From: Pseudolabrys sp. Root1462
GTDB taxonomy: Bacteria; Pseudomonadota; Alphaproteobacteria; Rhizobiales; Xanthobacteraceae
DNA length: 64,000 bases
Direction of reading: 5' to 3'
NCBI RefSeq assembly: GCF_001426945.1
Contig: NZ_LMFS01000003.1
Span: 549,105-613,104 of the forward strand
Position 1 is the stretch's first letter. Each line of letters begins with the position of its first letter. A model generated the notes under the pieces. That model searched no databases. It saw nothing but the letters and a program-made list of their open reading frames with translations, and was not told the origin of the DNA. Below, piece by piece: positions 16,667 through 26,189 of this stretch. The position numbers and the translations under genes are program-made.

Positions 16667-17632
16667 ATGAAGAAATTTTTGCAGCTATGCGCTGTTCTCT
16701 GCCTGAGCTTGTTGTGCAGCTCGGCGTGGGCGCAGGACAACTGGCCAAGCCGCACCATCTCGCTGGTCGTGCCGTTTCCGGCCGGCGGCAATGCCGACAT
16801 CATCGCGCGCGAAATTGCGCTGGCGCTCCAGGAAAAGCTCGGCCAGACCGTGATCGTTGAGAACCGGTCCGGCGCCGGCGGCAATATCGGCGGCGCTTAC
16901 GTCGCCAAGGCGAAACCCGACGGCTACACCTTCCTGTTCTCGACGCCGGCTCCGGCCGCGCTGAACAAGCTCATGTACAAGTCGATGCAGTACGACCCGG
17001 CGGAAGATCTGTCGCCGGTGGTGCTGGTGTCGAAGTCGCCGCTCATCATCGTGGCGAAGCAGGGCGGCTTCAAGACGGTCAAGGAGCTGCTCGATTTCGC
17101 CAAGGCCAATCCCGGGAAGCTGAACATCGGCCATCCGGGCAAAGGCACCCTCGGCCACATCACCACGGTGTTCCTGCAGAAACTCGGTAACGTGAAGGTC
17201 GCGGACGTGCCCTATCGCGGCACCGCGCCGCTGATGACCGACCTGCTGGGCGGCCACATCGATGTCGCCATCGACTTCCTGACCACCTATGTGCCGCTGG
17301 TCAAAGAGGGCAAGCTCAATGCGCTGGCCGTGACCACGACGACGCCGTCATTTCAGTTGCCTGACGTGCCGACGGCGACCTCGGTCGGTCTGCCGGGCTT
17401 CGATGCGTCGGCTTGGTACGCCATTCTCGGGCCCAAAGGGACGCCGAAAGACGCCACTGAAAAGGTCAACAAGATCGTCAACGACTGGCTCAAGAGCGAG
17501 CAGGGCAAGAAGAGCCTGCAGCAGAACGGCATGGATGGCATCGGCGGCTCGCCGGACGATCTCAAGGCCTTCATCGCCAACGAACTCAAGAAATGGGCAC
17601 CGCTCATCAAGGATGCCAACATCGAACTGTAA
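16667..17632 (+). CDS. TctC/Bug-family tripartite tricarboxylate-type binding protein
   Basis: The 321-residue precursor has a Sec signal peptide (MKKFLQLCAVLCLSLLCSSA, cut near AWAQ) and typical Bug motifs: WPSRTISLVVPFPAGGNADI, VIVENRSGAGGNIGGAYVAK, PDGYTFLFSTP and VPYRGTAPLMTDLLGGHIDV. These periplasmic proteins bind carboxylates such as citrate, aromatic acids or amino acids. ATG 16667 has a strong GGGAGGAG ribosome site. No TctA/TctB permease genes are nearby, so this is an orphan binding protein, common in the family. The BKACE gene follows after a terminator-like hairpin. Confidence 0.93.
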   Translation: MKKFLQLCAVLCLSLLCSSAWAQDNWPSRTISLVVPFPAGGNADIIAREIALALQEKLGQTVIVENRSGAGGNIGGAYVAKAKPDGYTFLFSTPAPAALNKLMYKSMQYDPAEDLSPVVLVSKSPLIIVAKQGGFKTVKELLDFAKANPGKLNIGHPGKGTLGHITTVFLQKLGNVKVADVPYRGTAPLMTDLLGGHIDVAIDFLTTYVPLVKEGKLNALAVTTTTPSFQLPDVPTATSVGLPGFDASAWYAILGPKGTPKDATEKVNKIVNDWLKSEQGKKSLQQNGMDGIGGSPDDLKAFIANELKKWAPLIKDANIEL

Positions 17633-17660
17633 GTCGTAAGCTCGGCTATCTTCCTCTTGG

Positions 17661-17695
17661 CGCGGCGGCGTTAATCGCCGCCGCGTCTTTTGTTT
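17661..17695 (+). terminator. Rho-independent terminator between tctC and BKACE gene
   Basis: CGCGGCGGCG-TTAAT-CGCCGCCGCG gives a perfect 10-bp GC stem with a 5-base loop, followed by TCTTTTGTTTG. It ends 29 bp after the tctC stop and 22 bp before the BKACE start, so it may reduce read-through and keep the binding protein more abundant than the enzyme. Confidence 0.75.
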
Positions 17696-17716
17696 GCAGA
17701 GGCTTTGGACATCGTC

Positions 17717-18610
17717 ATGGCAAGCTCGACCTTCATCACCTGCGCCGTCACCGGCAACCACACCACGCGCGCGCAGAACCCAAATCTGCCGGTCACGCCC
17801 AATGAAATCGCGGAAGCGGCGCTGTCGGCCGCCGAAGCGGGCGCGGCCATCGTGCACATTCATGTCCGCGACCCGCAGACCACGATGCCGTCGATGAAGC
17901 TGGAATATTATGAAGACGTGGTTGCGCAGATCAGGCGCGCCAATCCGGCGCTGATCATCAATCTGACGACGGGACCGGGCGGCCGCTACCAGCCGTCGGC
18001 GCACGACCCGCTGGTGCCGGGACCCAAGACGACGCTGACCACGGCCGAGAAACGCGTGGCGCACATCACAGCGATCCGACCCGACATCGCCACGCTCGAC
18101 CTCAACACCATGGTGTTCGGCGGCGAGGTCGTCATCAATGCGCCGGACAGCGTGCGCAAGATGGCGGCGGCAATGTCGGCGGCCGGCGTGCTGCCGGAAC
18201 TGGAGCTGTTCGACTCTGGAGACATCCAGTTCGCCAACGATTTGATCAAGGAAGGCACGCTGGCGCCGAAGCCGTTGTGCTCGATCGTCATGGGCATCAA
18301 ATACGGTTTCAAGCCGGTGCCGGAGACGTTGTTCTATGCGCGCGGCCTGATGCCGGAAGGCGCGATCTGGACCGGCTTCGGCACGGGCCGCATGGCATTT
18401 CCGATGGTGGCGCAGTCGTATCTCGCCGGCGGCAGCGTGCGTGTCGGCCTCGAAGATGCGGTCTATCTGTCGGCGGGCGAACTCGCGCCCTCGAATGCGG
18501 CGATGGTCGTCAAGGCCAGGCGCATCGTCGAGGATCTCGGCGGCGTCATCGCGTCGTCGCAGGAAGTGCGGGCCTTGCTGAAGCTGCCGGCGAGCAACGC
18601 CGCGCGCTGA
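17717..18610 (+). CDS. BKACE-family (beta-keto acid cleavage) enzyme
   Basis: The 297-residue product has the BKACE/DUF849 hallmarks: TCAVTGNHTTRAQNPNLPVTP near the N-terminus, IVHIHVRDPQT with zinc-binding His residues, NLTTGPGG, and VRVGLEDAVYLSAGELAPSN near the C-terminus. BKACE enzymes condense a beta-keto acid with acetyl-CoA and cleave it to acetoacetate and a new acyl-CoA; the founding member acts in lysine fermentation, but substrates vary widely. Its position behind tctC suggests the imported acid becomes a beta-keto acid. Start ATG 17717 fits the family N-terminus. The actual substrate cannot be read. Confidence 0.9.
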   Translation: MASSTFITCAVTGNHTTRAQNPNLPVTPNEIAEAALSAAEAGAAIVHIHVRDPQTTMPSMKLEYYEDVVAQIRRANPALIINLTTGPGGRYQPSAHDPLVPGPKTTLTTAEKRVAHITAIRPDIATLDLNTMVFGGEVVINAPDSVRKMAAAMSAAGVLPELELFDSGDIQFANDLIKEGTLAPKPLCSIVMGIKYGFKPVPETLFYARGLMPEGAIWTGFGTGRMAFPMVAQSYLAGGSVRVGLEDAVYLSAGELAPSNAAMVVKARRIVEDLGGVIASSQEVRALLKLPASNAAR

Positions 18611-18636
18611 TCGCGCATCCATTGTCGTTTCCGGGT

Positions 18637-19557
18637 CTATTCCTTGACCGCGCCGGTCATCGCCGACACGTAGTGCTCGACGAAGAAGGCGTAGAGGACC
18701 ACCAGCGGCAGCGAGCCGATCATGGCGCCGGCCATCAACGAACCCCAGCGGTAGACGTCGCCATCGACCAGCGCCGTGACGATCGCCACCGGCACCGTCT
18801 TGTAGCTGGTGGTCGAGATGAAGGTCAGCGCGTAGATGAACTCGTTCCAGCACAAGGTGAAGCAGAAGATGAAGGCCGAGATCAGGCCCGGCACCGCCAG
18901 CGGCAGGATGATCTTGACCAGAATCTGCCAGCGGCTGGCGCCATCCATCAGCGCACATTCCTCAAGCTCGAACGGGATGGTCTTGAAGTAGCCCATCAGC
19001 AGCCAGGTTGAGAACGGAATGAGGATGGTGGGGTAGGTCAGGATCAGCGCGAAGGGCGTGTCGAACAGGCCGTACTGGAAGACCACGGTCGACAACGGGA
19101 TGAACAGGATCGACGGCGGCACGAGGTAGGCAAGAAAGATGAGGCCGCCGGCGACCGTCGAGCCCTTGAAGCGCAGACGAACCAGCGCATAGGCGGCGAG
19201 CACGCTGGCGAAGATCGACAACGCGGTCGCGCAGGTCGCCACCAGCATCGTGTTCCACAGCCAGACCGGATACTCCGTCTCGAACAGCAGCTTGGTGATG
19301 TGCTTGAGAGTCGGCGACCATGTCCAGAACGGACTGTAGGTATCCATGTCGAGCAGCTGAGCGTCCGGCTTCACCGAGGTCAGCGCCATCCAGTAGAACG
19401 GGAACAGCAGCACCACCAGAATGAGCCCCAGCGGCAGATAGAGCGTCACCAGCCGGCGCGGCAGGCTATGCAGGTAGCTCATGCCTTCGCTGTGGTCGGC
19501 CGTCCCGGCCAGCGTGCCGCGCGGATCGCCGGCTTTTTGAGCGAGTGCGTCAGTCAT
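18637..19557 (-). CDS. Sugar ABC transporter permease (MalG/UgpE type)
   Basis: The 306-residue inner-membrane protein has about six transmembrane segments and the binding-protein-dependent permease EAA-type loop (EEcALMDGASRWQILVKIILP region, giving G-x-x-x-x-x-x-x-P). The start PLGLILVVLLFPFYWMALTS and the end FVEHYVSAMTGAVKE are typical of MalG-class CUT1 permeases. ATG 19557 overlaps the upstream permease stop by 8 bp; a GTG at 19566 is the alternative. It pairs with the preceding permease to form the channel of the sugar importer. Confidence 0.9.
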   Translation of the reverse strand: MTDALAQKAGDPRGTLAGTADHSEGMSYLHSLPRRLVTLYLPLGLILVVLLFPFYWMALTSVKPDAQLLDMDTYSPFWTWSPTLKHITKLLFETEYPVWLWNTMLVATCATALSIFASVLAAYALVRLRFKGSTVAGGLIFLAYLVPPSILFIPLSTVVFQYGLFDTPFALILTYPTILIPFSTWLLMGYFKTIPFELEECALMDGASRWQILVKIILPLAVPGLISAFIFCFTLCWNEFIYALTFISTTSYKTVPVAIVTALVDGDVYRWGSLMAGAMIGSLPLVVLYAFFVEHYVSAMTGAVKE

Positions 19558-20506
19558 TGTCGCCACCTTGTTGCCACTTGCGGCGCTGCAGCCCGAACCA
19601 CGACACCATGATCGCAGCCAGCAGGAACGGGATCATGGCCGTCGAGATCGCGGCGCCTTCGCCGAGATAGCCGCTCATGATTGCGCGCTGATAGGAGAGG
19701 GTCGCCATCAGATGCGTGGCATTCACCGGGCCGCCGCGCGTCATGACCCAGATGAGCTGGAAGTCGGTGAAGGTGAACAGTACCGAGAAGGTCATGACCA
19801 CCGCGATGATCGGTGTCAGAAGCGGATAGGTGATGAAGCGGAAGCGCTGCCAGGTCGAGGCGCCGTCGATGGTGGCGGCTTCGTAGAGCGACGGCGATAC
19901 GGTCTGCAGGCCCGCCAGCAGTGTGATGGCGACGAACGGCACGCCGCGCCAGATATTGGCGAAGATCACAGACCAGCGCGCGTTCCAGACGTCACCGAGG
20001 AAGTCGATGTTCTGGGTGATGAGCCCCATCTGCTTCAGCGACCACGAAATGATCGAGAATTGAGGGTCGAACAGCCACCAGAAGGCGATCGCCGACAGCA
20101 CCGTCGGAACGATGAAGGGAATCAGCACGATGGCGCGGATGATGGCCTTGAACGGCAGATTCTCGTTGAGCAGCAGCGCCAGATAAAGCCCGATGGCGAA
20201 TTTGATGATGCTGGCGACGCCCGTATAGAGAATGGTGTTGAACACGGAGAGCCAGAAGACGGAATCTTCCCAGAGATAGATGTAGTTCTCGACGCCGACG
20301 AAGACGCCGTCGCGGCCGAGCCGTGCGTCAGTGAAGGACAGCCAGACGCCGAGGCCGAGCGGATAGGCGAGAAACAGGATCAGGAAGGCCGCGGCCGGCA
20401 GCATGAACCATGCTCCGAGCCAGTTCTTGTTGACCTTGAGACGGTCCCAGGCGGTGATCTCGCGGATCTCCCGGGCCGGCTTGGCTGTTGGCGCTGCAAT
20501 GCTCAC
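19550..20506 (-). CDS. Sugar ABC transporter permease (MalF/UgpA type)
   Basis: The 318-residue inner-membrane protein has six predicted transmembrane helices, beginning WFMLPAAAFLILFLAYPLGLGVWLSF, and an EAA loop (LYEAATIDGASTWQRFRFITYP). It matches CUT1-type MalF/UgpA permeases. It lies 66 bp downstream of the binding-protein gene and overlaps the second permease gene. The cytoplasmic N-terminus (AKPAREIREITAWDRLKVNK) is short, unlike the long MalF insertion of E. coli. Confidence 0.92.
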   Translation of the reverse strand: MSIAAPTAKPAREIREITAWDRLKVNKNWLGAWFMLPAAAFLILFLAYPLGLGVWLSFTDARLGRDGVFVGVENYIYLWEDSVFWLSVFNTILYTGVASIIKFAIGLYLALLLNENLPFKAIIRAIVLIPFIVPTVLSAIAFWWLFDPQFSIISWSLKQMGLITQNIDFLGDVWNARWSVIFANIWRGVPFVAITLLAGLQTVSPSLYEAATIDGASTWQRFRFITYPLLTPIIAVVMTFSVLFTFTDFQLIWVMTRGGPVNATHLMATLSYQRAIMSGYLGEGAAISTAMIPFLLAAIMVSWFGLQRRKWQQGGDND

Positions 20507-20572
20507 AGTCGGCGGACTCCCAACTAAGAAGAAGACCGGCGGAGGAAAGTCGCCTCCGCCGGTCGTTGACGC

Positions 20573-21886
20573 TTAGCGATAGATGCGCTTGAGCTGGCGT
20601 TCGGCGCCCGCGATGGCGCCTTTGGCGTCTTCGCGGCCGGTGCAGTAGTTGGCGAACATGTCGAGCACGACGAAGTCAGAGATCGCGGTCGCCGCCTTCT
20701 CGCCGACGGAGCCGAGGCCGCCCGCGGTCAGCGAACGCTTGGCGACGTCGCGGAACACGGTGTTCTTCGGATCGGCGGTCCAGATCGGATTCGAGTCGTA
20801 CTCGTTCAGGCAGTGGGTCAGATAACCCTTGGCCGATTCGATCCACGGGTTGAAGTTCTTGGCGTCGAGCATGAACGCCATCAGCGACTTACAGGCCTGC
20901 GGATACTTCGTGTATTTCATCGCCAGGATTGGATACATCAGGTGAAGTTCGGTCGGCTTGCCGACCGGGCCCACCGGGAAGTAGGCGTGATCCATGTCTT
21001 CCGCGATGTCCTTGGCGTTGTTCTTCGCGGCGACGTAGATCGAGATGCCGTTATTCGTCCAGAAGATTTCCTTGGCGAGGAAAGCCTTGTTGTTGGACGC
21101 ATCGTTCCAAGACGCGGTGCCTGGGATCATGTAGCCGTAGAGCGTCTTGGCGTATTCGAGCGCCTTGACCGTCTCCGGCGAGTTGATGATGACCTTGTCG
21201 TCCTTGTCGACGACCTGGCCGCCCTGCGCCCACAGGCACCAGTGGATCCAGGTGTTGCCGTCGCCCGACGCGTGGCCGAGCGCGAAACCGCCGGGCGTGC
21301 CCTGCGCCTTCATCGCCTTGGCGTATTCGAGGAACTCGTCGGTCTTGGTCGGGAATTTCGAGAACCCGGCCTTCTTCGAGGCTTCGAGGCGGTAGTTCAT
21401 CAGCGCGCCGGAATAGCAGATCGGGATAGCGATCCACTTGTTGCCGTTCTTGCCGTACTTGATCGCGCTGTCGACCCAGCCGCCATGCGCCTTGCCGAGA
21501 TAGTCGGCGACGTCGGTGACGTCGAGGCACTTCTGCGGGAACAGGTGCGGCAGCGAGTACAGACCCCAGAACAGGTCCGGCCCGGTGCCGGTGTTGGCCG
21601 CAACCGATGCCTTCGGCTGCACGTCTTCGTAGGATTCGCGGGAGATCTCGACCGGAACGCCGGTGGCCTTGCTATAGGCGTCGATCAGCTTGACGAAGGC
21701 GTCGTCTTCCTCCTTCACGAAGTATTTCCAGCGCAGCATCGACAGCTTGGCGCCCTTCTCAGGCTTCCACTGCGCGTTCTGCGCCCAGACCTTGGCCCAA
21801 TCGAGCAAGGCGGGGCCGGTCAGTGCCGCCGCCGCGCCCAGCGCGGTGCCGGCCTTGACCAGACTACGGCGTGTCAAGTCAGTCAT
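20573..21886 (-). CDS. ABC transporter sugar-type substrate-binding protein
   Basis: The 437-residue precursor has a twin-arginine signal (MTDLTRRSLVKAGTALGAAA, cut near VWAQN), so it is probably exported folded. The mature part is a cluster-1 extracellular binding protein (ASVAANTGTGPDLFWGLYSLP, later FPVGPVGKPTELHLMYPILA). It delivers solute to the two permeases downstream. Its position between the ATPase and permease genes is usual for such operons. The ligand is probably a sugar, sugar acid or polyol, inferred from the dehydratase and SDR genes just upstream. Confidence 0.9.
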   Translation of the reverse strand: MTDLTRRSLVKAGTALGAAAALTGPALLDWAKVWAQNAQWKPEKGAKLSMLRWKYFVKEEDDAFVKLIDAYSKATGVPVEISRESYEDVQPKASVAANTGTGPDLFWGLYSLPHLFPQKCLDVTDVADYLGKAHGGWVDSAIKYGKNGNKWIAIPICYSGALMNYRLEASKKAGFSKFPTKTDEFLEYAKAMKAQGTPGGFALGHASGDGNTWIHWCLWAQGGQVVDKDDKVIINSPETVKALEYAKTLYGYMIPGTASWNDASNNKAFLAKEIFWTNNGISIYVAAKNNAKDIAEDMDHAYFPVGPVGKPTELHLMYPILAMKYTKYPQACKSLMAFMLDAKNFNPWIESAKGYLTHCLNEYDSNPIWTADPKNTVFRDVAKRSLTAGGLGSVGEKAATAISDFVVLDMFANYCTGREDAKGAIAGAERQLKRIYR

Positions 21887-21927
21887 CGTTTCTCTCCCTT
21901 TAAGTTCTGTTTTGTTAAAAGCAGTCT

Positions 21928-22995
<1,068 letters not shown>

Positions 22996-23103
22996 CGTCT
23001 TCCCTCCCTGTCGACGCTTTTCTCAGCGTCACCGCGAGTGGGGTTGTTCCCATCGTCGCGGTCGGCCTTTTGCGGCCGCCGGCTGTATTCAGCCGAAATT
23101 TCG

Positions 23104-23127
23104 CGGTGATATCATCATATGACACCG
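23104..23127. promoter_or_regulatory. Candidate operator upstream of the sugar ABC operon
   Basis: CGGTG and CACCG form an inverted pair around 14 AT-rich bases that contain the palindromes GATATC and CATATG. It lies 109 bp upstream of the ATPase start in an otherwise GC-rich stretch, so it may be a promoter or regulator site. No regulator gene for this operon is visible nearby. Confidence 0.35.
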
Positions 23128-23200
23128 GCCGCGGCAATACCCCGTTGGTCGCAGTCGCGATGGTCGATATCGCGACGGCGTGAAGGCCTGCCGTAACAGG

Positions 23201-23959
23201 TTACATCGTCATACCGCCGTCGATTTGCAGAGTTTGTCCGGTGTAGTAGCTCGATTCATCGGAAGCGAGCCAAACCGCGCCGGCAGCGATTTCTTCCGGC
23301 GTGCCAAGACGGCCGATCGGCTGACGATCGATAAAGTCCTGACGGACTTCTTTTGCCGACTTGGCGAACTTTTTGGCGTTGGTGGCGATGCGCTCATTCA
23401 GGGACGGCGACTGAATGGTGCCGGGGCAGATGGCGTTAACGCGCAAGCCCTGGCGGATGAAGTCGGCGGCCATCGCCTTGGTTAGTCCGATCACGGCGGC
23501 CTTGGTGCTGCCATAGGCATAGCGGTTCGGAATTCCGCGCAGCGAAGAAGCGACCGACGCGATATTGATGACCGAGCCGCCGCTATGTTTCAGCATCGCC
23601 GGGACGAAAGCGCGCAAGGTCCGGTGCATCGATTTCACGTTGATATCGAAGGACCGGTCCCAATCCGCCTCGCTGCAGTCGAGGATGCTGCCCTGATGCA
23701 CAAATCCTGCGCAGTTGGCGAGGATATCGGGCGCGCCGAATTCCTTGATCACCTTCTGCGCCAGCGTGTCCACCGCTTCAGTCGACGTGACATCCAGCGC
23801 GTAAGACTTGGCTTTCTTGAGATCCTTGAGTTTGCCGGCATCGAGATCTGTCGCAATGACCTTGGCGCCCTCGGCCACGAACGCTTCCGCGATGGCGCGG
23901 CCGATGCCCTGTCCGGCCGCCGTCACGAACGCAACCTTGCCTTTCAAACGTCCAGCCAC
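23201..23959 (-). CDS. SDR-family dehydrogenase (classical)
   Basis: The 252-residue protein is a complete classical SDR: VTAAGQGIGRAIAEAF (TGxxxGxG equivalent), LANCAGFVHQGS (NAG motif), NIASVASS with the catalytic Ser, and YAYGSTKAAVIGLTKAMA with the YxxxK pair. It ends with the usual QTLQIDGGMTM. It probably oxidises or reduces a sugar or sugar acid with NAD(P)(H). It lies 42 bp downstream of the dehydratase gene, implying co-transcription and a shared catabolic route. Confidence 0.92.
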   Translation of the reverse strand: MAGRLKGKVAFVTAAGQGIGRAIAEAFVAEGAKVIATDLDAGKLKDLKKAKSYALDVTSTEAVDTLAQKVIKEFGAPDILANCAGFVHQGSILDCSEADWDRSFDINVKSMHRTLRAFVPAMLKHSGGSVINIASVASSLRGIPNRYAYGSTKAAVIGLTKAMAADFIRQGLRVNAICPGTIQSPSLNERIATNAKKFAKSAKEVRQDFIDRQPIGRLGTPEEIAAGAVWLASDESSYYTGQTLQIDGGMTM

Positions 23960-24001
23960 TTGTCGTTCCTCCCGCCCTGTCTTCTTTTTATGGTACTGTG
24001 C

Positions 24002-25828
24002 TTAGTGGTTATCGCGTGGAATGTATTTCTGGGCGACCCGCTGATACTTCACTGCCGGCTTGAGCACCATGCCTTCGCCGAGCTGATCGACCATGCCGCG
24101 CTGGATTTCCTGCCATGGCGTCTGGCTCGCCGGATATTTGAAGCCGCCCTGCTTTTCCAGTGTTGCGCGACGCTCGGCGAGCTCCGCTTTGGAAATGAGA
24201 ATGTCGGCGGTGCCCTTGTTGAGGTCGATGCGCACGCGATCGCCGCTCTTGAGAATGGCGAGGCCGCCGCCGGCTGCTGCTTCCGGCGAGGCGTTGAGGA
24301 TAGATGGCGAGGCCGACGTGCCGGACTGACGGCCGTCACCGATACATGGCAGCGACAGGATGCCATTCTTGATGAGATAGTCCGGCGGCTGCATGTTCAC
24401 GACTTCCGCCGCGCCGGGATAGCCGATCGGCCCGGTGCCGCGGATGAACAGCATGGTGTTCTCGTCGATCTTCAGCTTTGGATCGTCGATGCGGTGGTGA
24501 TAATCCTCCGGCCCTTCGAACACGACGGCGCGGCCTTCGAAAGCCATCGGATCCTTGGGGTTGCTGAGGTAACGGTCCCGGAATTCATCGGAGATGACCG
24601 AAAGCTTCATGACGGCCGAGTCGAACAGGTTGCCGTGCAGCACCTTGAAGCCGGCCCTTTCCTTCATCGGCTTCTTGTAGGGCCGGATCACGTCTTCGTT
24701 GATGATCTTGGCGCGCTTGACGTTGTCACCCATCGTCTTGCCGTTGACGGTGATGGCGTCGGCGTGAATCTTCTTCGCCTTGAGAAGTTCGTTCATCACC
24801 GCCGGCAGGCCGCCGGCGCGATAATACTCTTCGGCGAGATAGAAGCCCGCCGGCTGCATGTTGACCAGCAGCGGAATGTCGAGGCCGACCTTCTCCCAGT
24901 CGGTGATGTCGAGCTTGACGCCGATATGTTTGGCGATCGCGTTGATGTGGATCGGCGCGTTGGTTGAGCCGCCGATCGCCGAGTTGGCAATGATGGTATT
25001 CTCGAAAGCTTTGCGGGTCAGAATGTCCGAAGGCTTGAGATCCTCGTGCACGATCTGGACCGCGCGCACGCCGGTGTCGTAGGCAATCTGACCGCGCTCA
25101 CGGTACGGCGCGGGGATCGCGGCGCAGCCGGGCAGCGACATGCCGAGCGCTTCGGCCAGCGCATTCATGGTTGAAGCGGTGCCCATGGTGTTGCAGTGGC
25201 CGATCGACGGCGCCGAATTGGCGACCAGATCGATGAACTGCTGATAGCTGATCTTGCCGGCGGCGTGATCCTCGCGCGCCTGCCACACCACCATGCCCGA
25301 GCCGATGCGGCGTTCGCCGTCCCAGCCGTTGAGCATCGGGCCGCCCGACAGCACGATCGACGGAATATTCACGGTCGCCGCCGCCATGATGCAAGCCGGC
25401 GTGGTCTTGTCGCAGCCGGTCATCAGCACGACGCCGTCGAGCGGATAGCCGTAGAGGATTTCGACGAGGCCGAGATAAGCCAGGTTGCGGTCGAGCGCGG
25501 CGCCAGGGCGCTTGCCGGTTTCCTGGATCGGATGCACCGGAAATTCGAAGGCGATGCCACCGGCGGCGCGGATGCCTTCACGCACGCGCGAAGCCAGTTC
25601 GAGGTGATGACGATTGCAGGGCGAGAGATCGGAGCCGGTCTGGGCAATGCCGATGATCGGCTTGCCGGAGGTCAGCTCTTCGCGAGTCAGGCCCCAGTTC
25701 AGGTAGCGCTCGAGATAGAGCGCGGTCATGCCCGGGTTTTCCGGATTGTCGAACCACAATTGCGACCGCAGGCTCTTGCCCTTGGGCTTCTTCTCGGACG
25801 ACTGATGGGCGCGCTTCGACTGTTTCAT
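24002..25828 (-). CDS. IlvD/Edd-family dehydratase, probably a sugar-acid (arabonate/xylonate-type) dehydratase
   Basis: The 608-residue enzyme carries the conserved cysteines of Fe-S IlvD/Edd dehydratases: C71 ([10 protein letters not shown]), C139 ([11 protein letters not shown]) and C212 ([12 protein letters not shown]). The N-terminal [20 protein letters not shown] resembles pentonate dehydratases of the L-arabonate/D-xylonate group rather than IlvD itself. These remove water from an aldonic acid to give a 2-keto-3-deoxy acid. A Lys-rich 20-residue N-terminus precedes the conserved region. With the downstream SDR and sugar ABC importer it outlines a non-phosphorylative pathway; the exact sugar acid is inferred. 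Confidence 0.87.
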   Translation of the reverse strand: MKQSKRAHQSSEKKPKGKSLRSQLWFDNPENPGMTALYLERYLNWGLTREELTSGKPIIGIAQTGSDLSPCNRHHLELASRVREGIRAAGGIAFEFPVHPIQETGKRPGAALDRNLAYLGLVEILYGYPLDGVVLMTGCDKTTPACIMAAATVNIPSIVLSGGPMLNGWDGERRIGSGMVVWQAREDHAAGKISYQQFIDLVANSAPSIGHCNTMGTASTMNALAEALGMSLPGCAAIPAPYRERGQIAYDTGVRAVQIVHEDLKPSDILTRKAFENTIIANSAIGGSTNAPIHINAIAKHIGVKLDITDWEKVGLDIPLLVNMQPAGFYLAEEYYRAGGLPAVMNELLKAKKIHADAITVNGKTMGDNVKRAKIINEDVIRPYKKPMKERAGFKVLHGNLFDSAVMKLSVISDEFRDRYLSNPKDPMAFEGRAVVFEGPEDYHHRIDDPKLKIDENTMLFIRGTGPIGYPGAAEVVNMQPPDYLIKNGILSLPCIGDGRQSGTSASPSILNASPEAAAGGGLAILKSGDRVRIDLNKGTADILISKAELAERRATLEKQGGFKYPASQTPWQEIQRGMVDQLGEGMVLKPAVKYQRVAQKYIPRDNH

Positions 25829-26065
25829 GAATGTTTCTCCCTGGCGCCGCTTGAGCGCGTCATTGCTTGTGGTGGCCGACCGAGGCGGTCAGCCCTAAAG
25901 GCGTGGTGGTCTGGAAAGCTCTGCTCGACCCGTCGGGCCGCGTCGCTGGGGCGCCGTCCGGCTTGATTTCGGGTCGCTGGCGATGAGGGCCTCCGGCGGG
26001 TGCGCCGCCTTCACGTTGAAGTACCTCAAGTTGAGCGCAATTCTAATGTCTCGGCAACGGGACGT

Positions 26066-26094
26066 TTGTGTGCTTCGCAAAAAGAGCCTATTGT
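26066..26094 (+). promoter_or_regulatory. Putative sigma-70 promoter of atzF
   Basis: TTGTGT (26066-26071) and TATTGT (26089-26094) are separated by exactly 17 bases, a good match to a housekeeping promoter. The -10 element lies inside the 14-base operator shared with the ABC importer operon, so a bound regulator would block RNA polymerase. Confidence 0.5.
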
Positions 26095-26102
26095 ATGCAA
26101 TA
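26089..26102. promoter_or_regulatory. GntR-type operator upstream of atzF
   Basis: TATTGTATGCAATA is symmetric at all but one base-pair position on each side of its centre (12 of 14 bases). Its exact reverse complement occurs at 34345-34358 upstream of the ABC importer operon, giving the same orientation relative to each gene. The pattern fits FCD/FadR-type GntR operators, and a GntR gene lies between the two sites. Confidence 0.7.
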
Positions 26103-26189
26103 CACGACTGGCCGCTAACATCTTGTCCCCAATGAATTCTCTGCCTCTTTTTTGGATTTCTCGACGCTGCCGTCGGGGTGTCGTACGCC

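Larger units (their letters stand above)
25829..26189. other. Intergenic region between divergent dehydratase and atzF
   Basis: This 361-bp gap contains the atzF promoter and GntR-type operator, described separately, and the leader of the leftward dehydratase gene with a purine-rich ribosome site (GGGAGAAACATTC on the minus strand). No RNA gene or further coding sequence is evident. Confidence 0.6.

Noticed and set aside
17348..18958. Minus-strand frame of 536 codons over tctC and the BKACE gene
   Set aside because: Composition is that of a shadow frame, rich in Arg, His and Gln; the plus strand carries two recognisable families.
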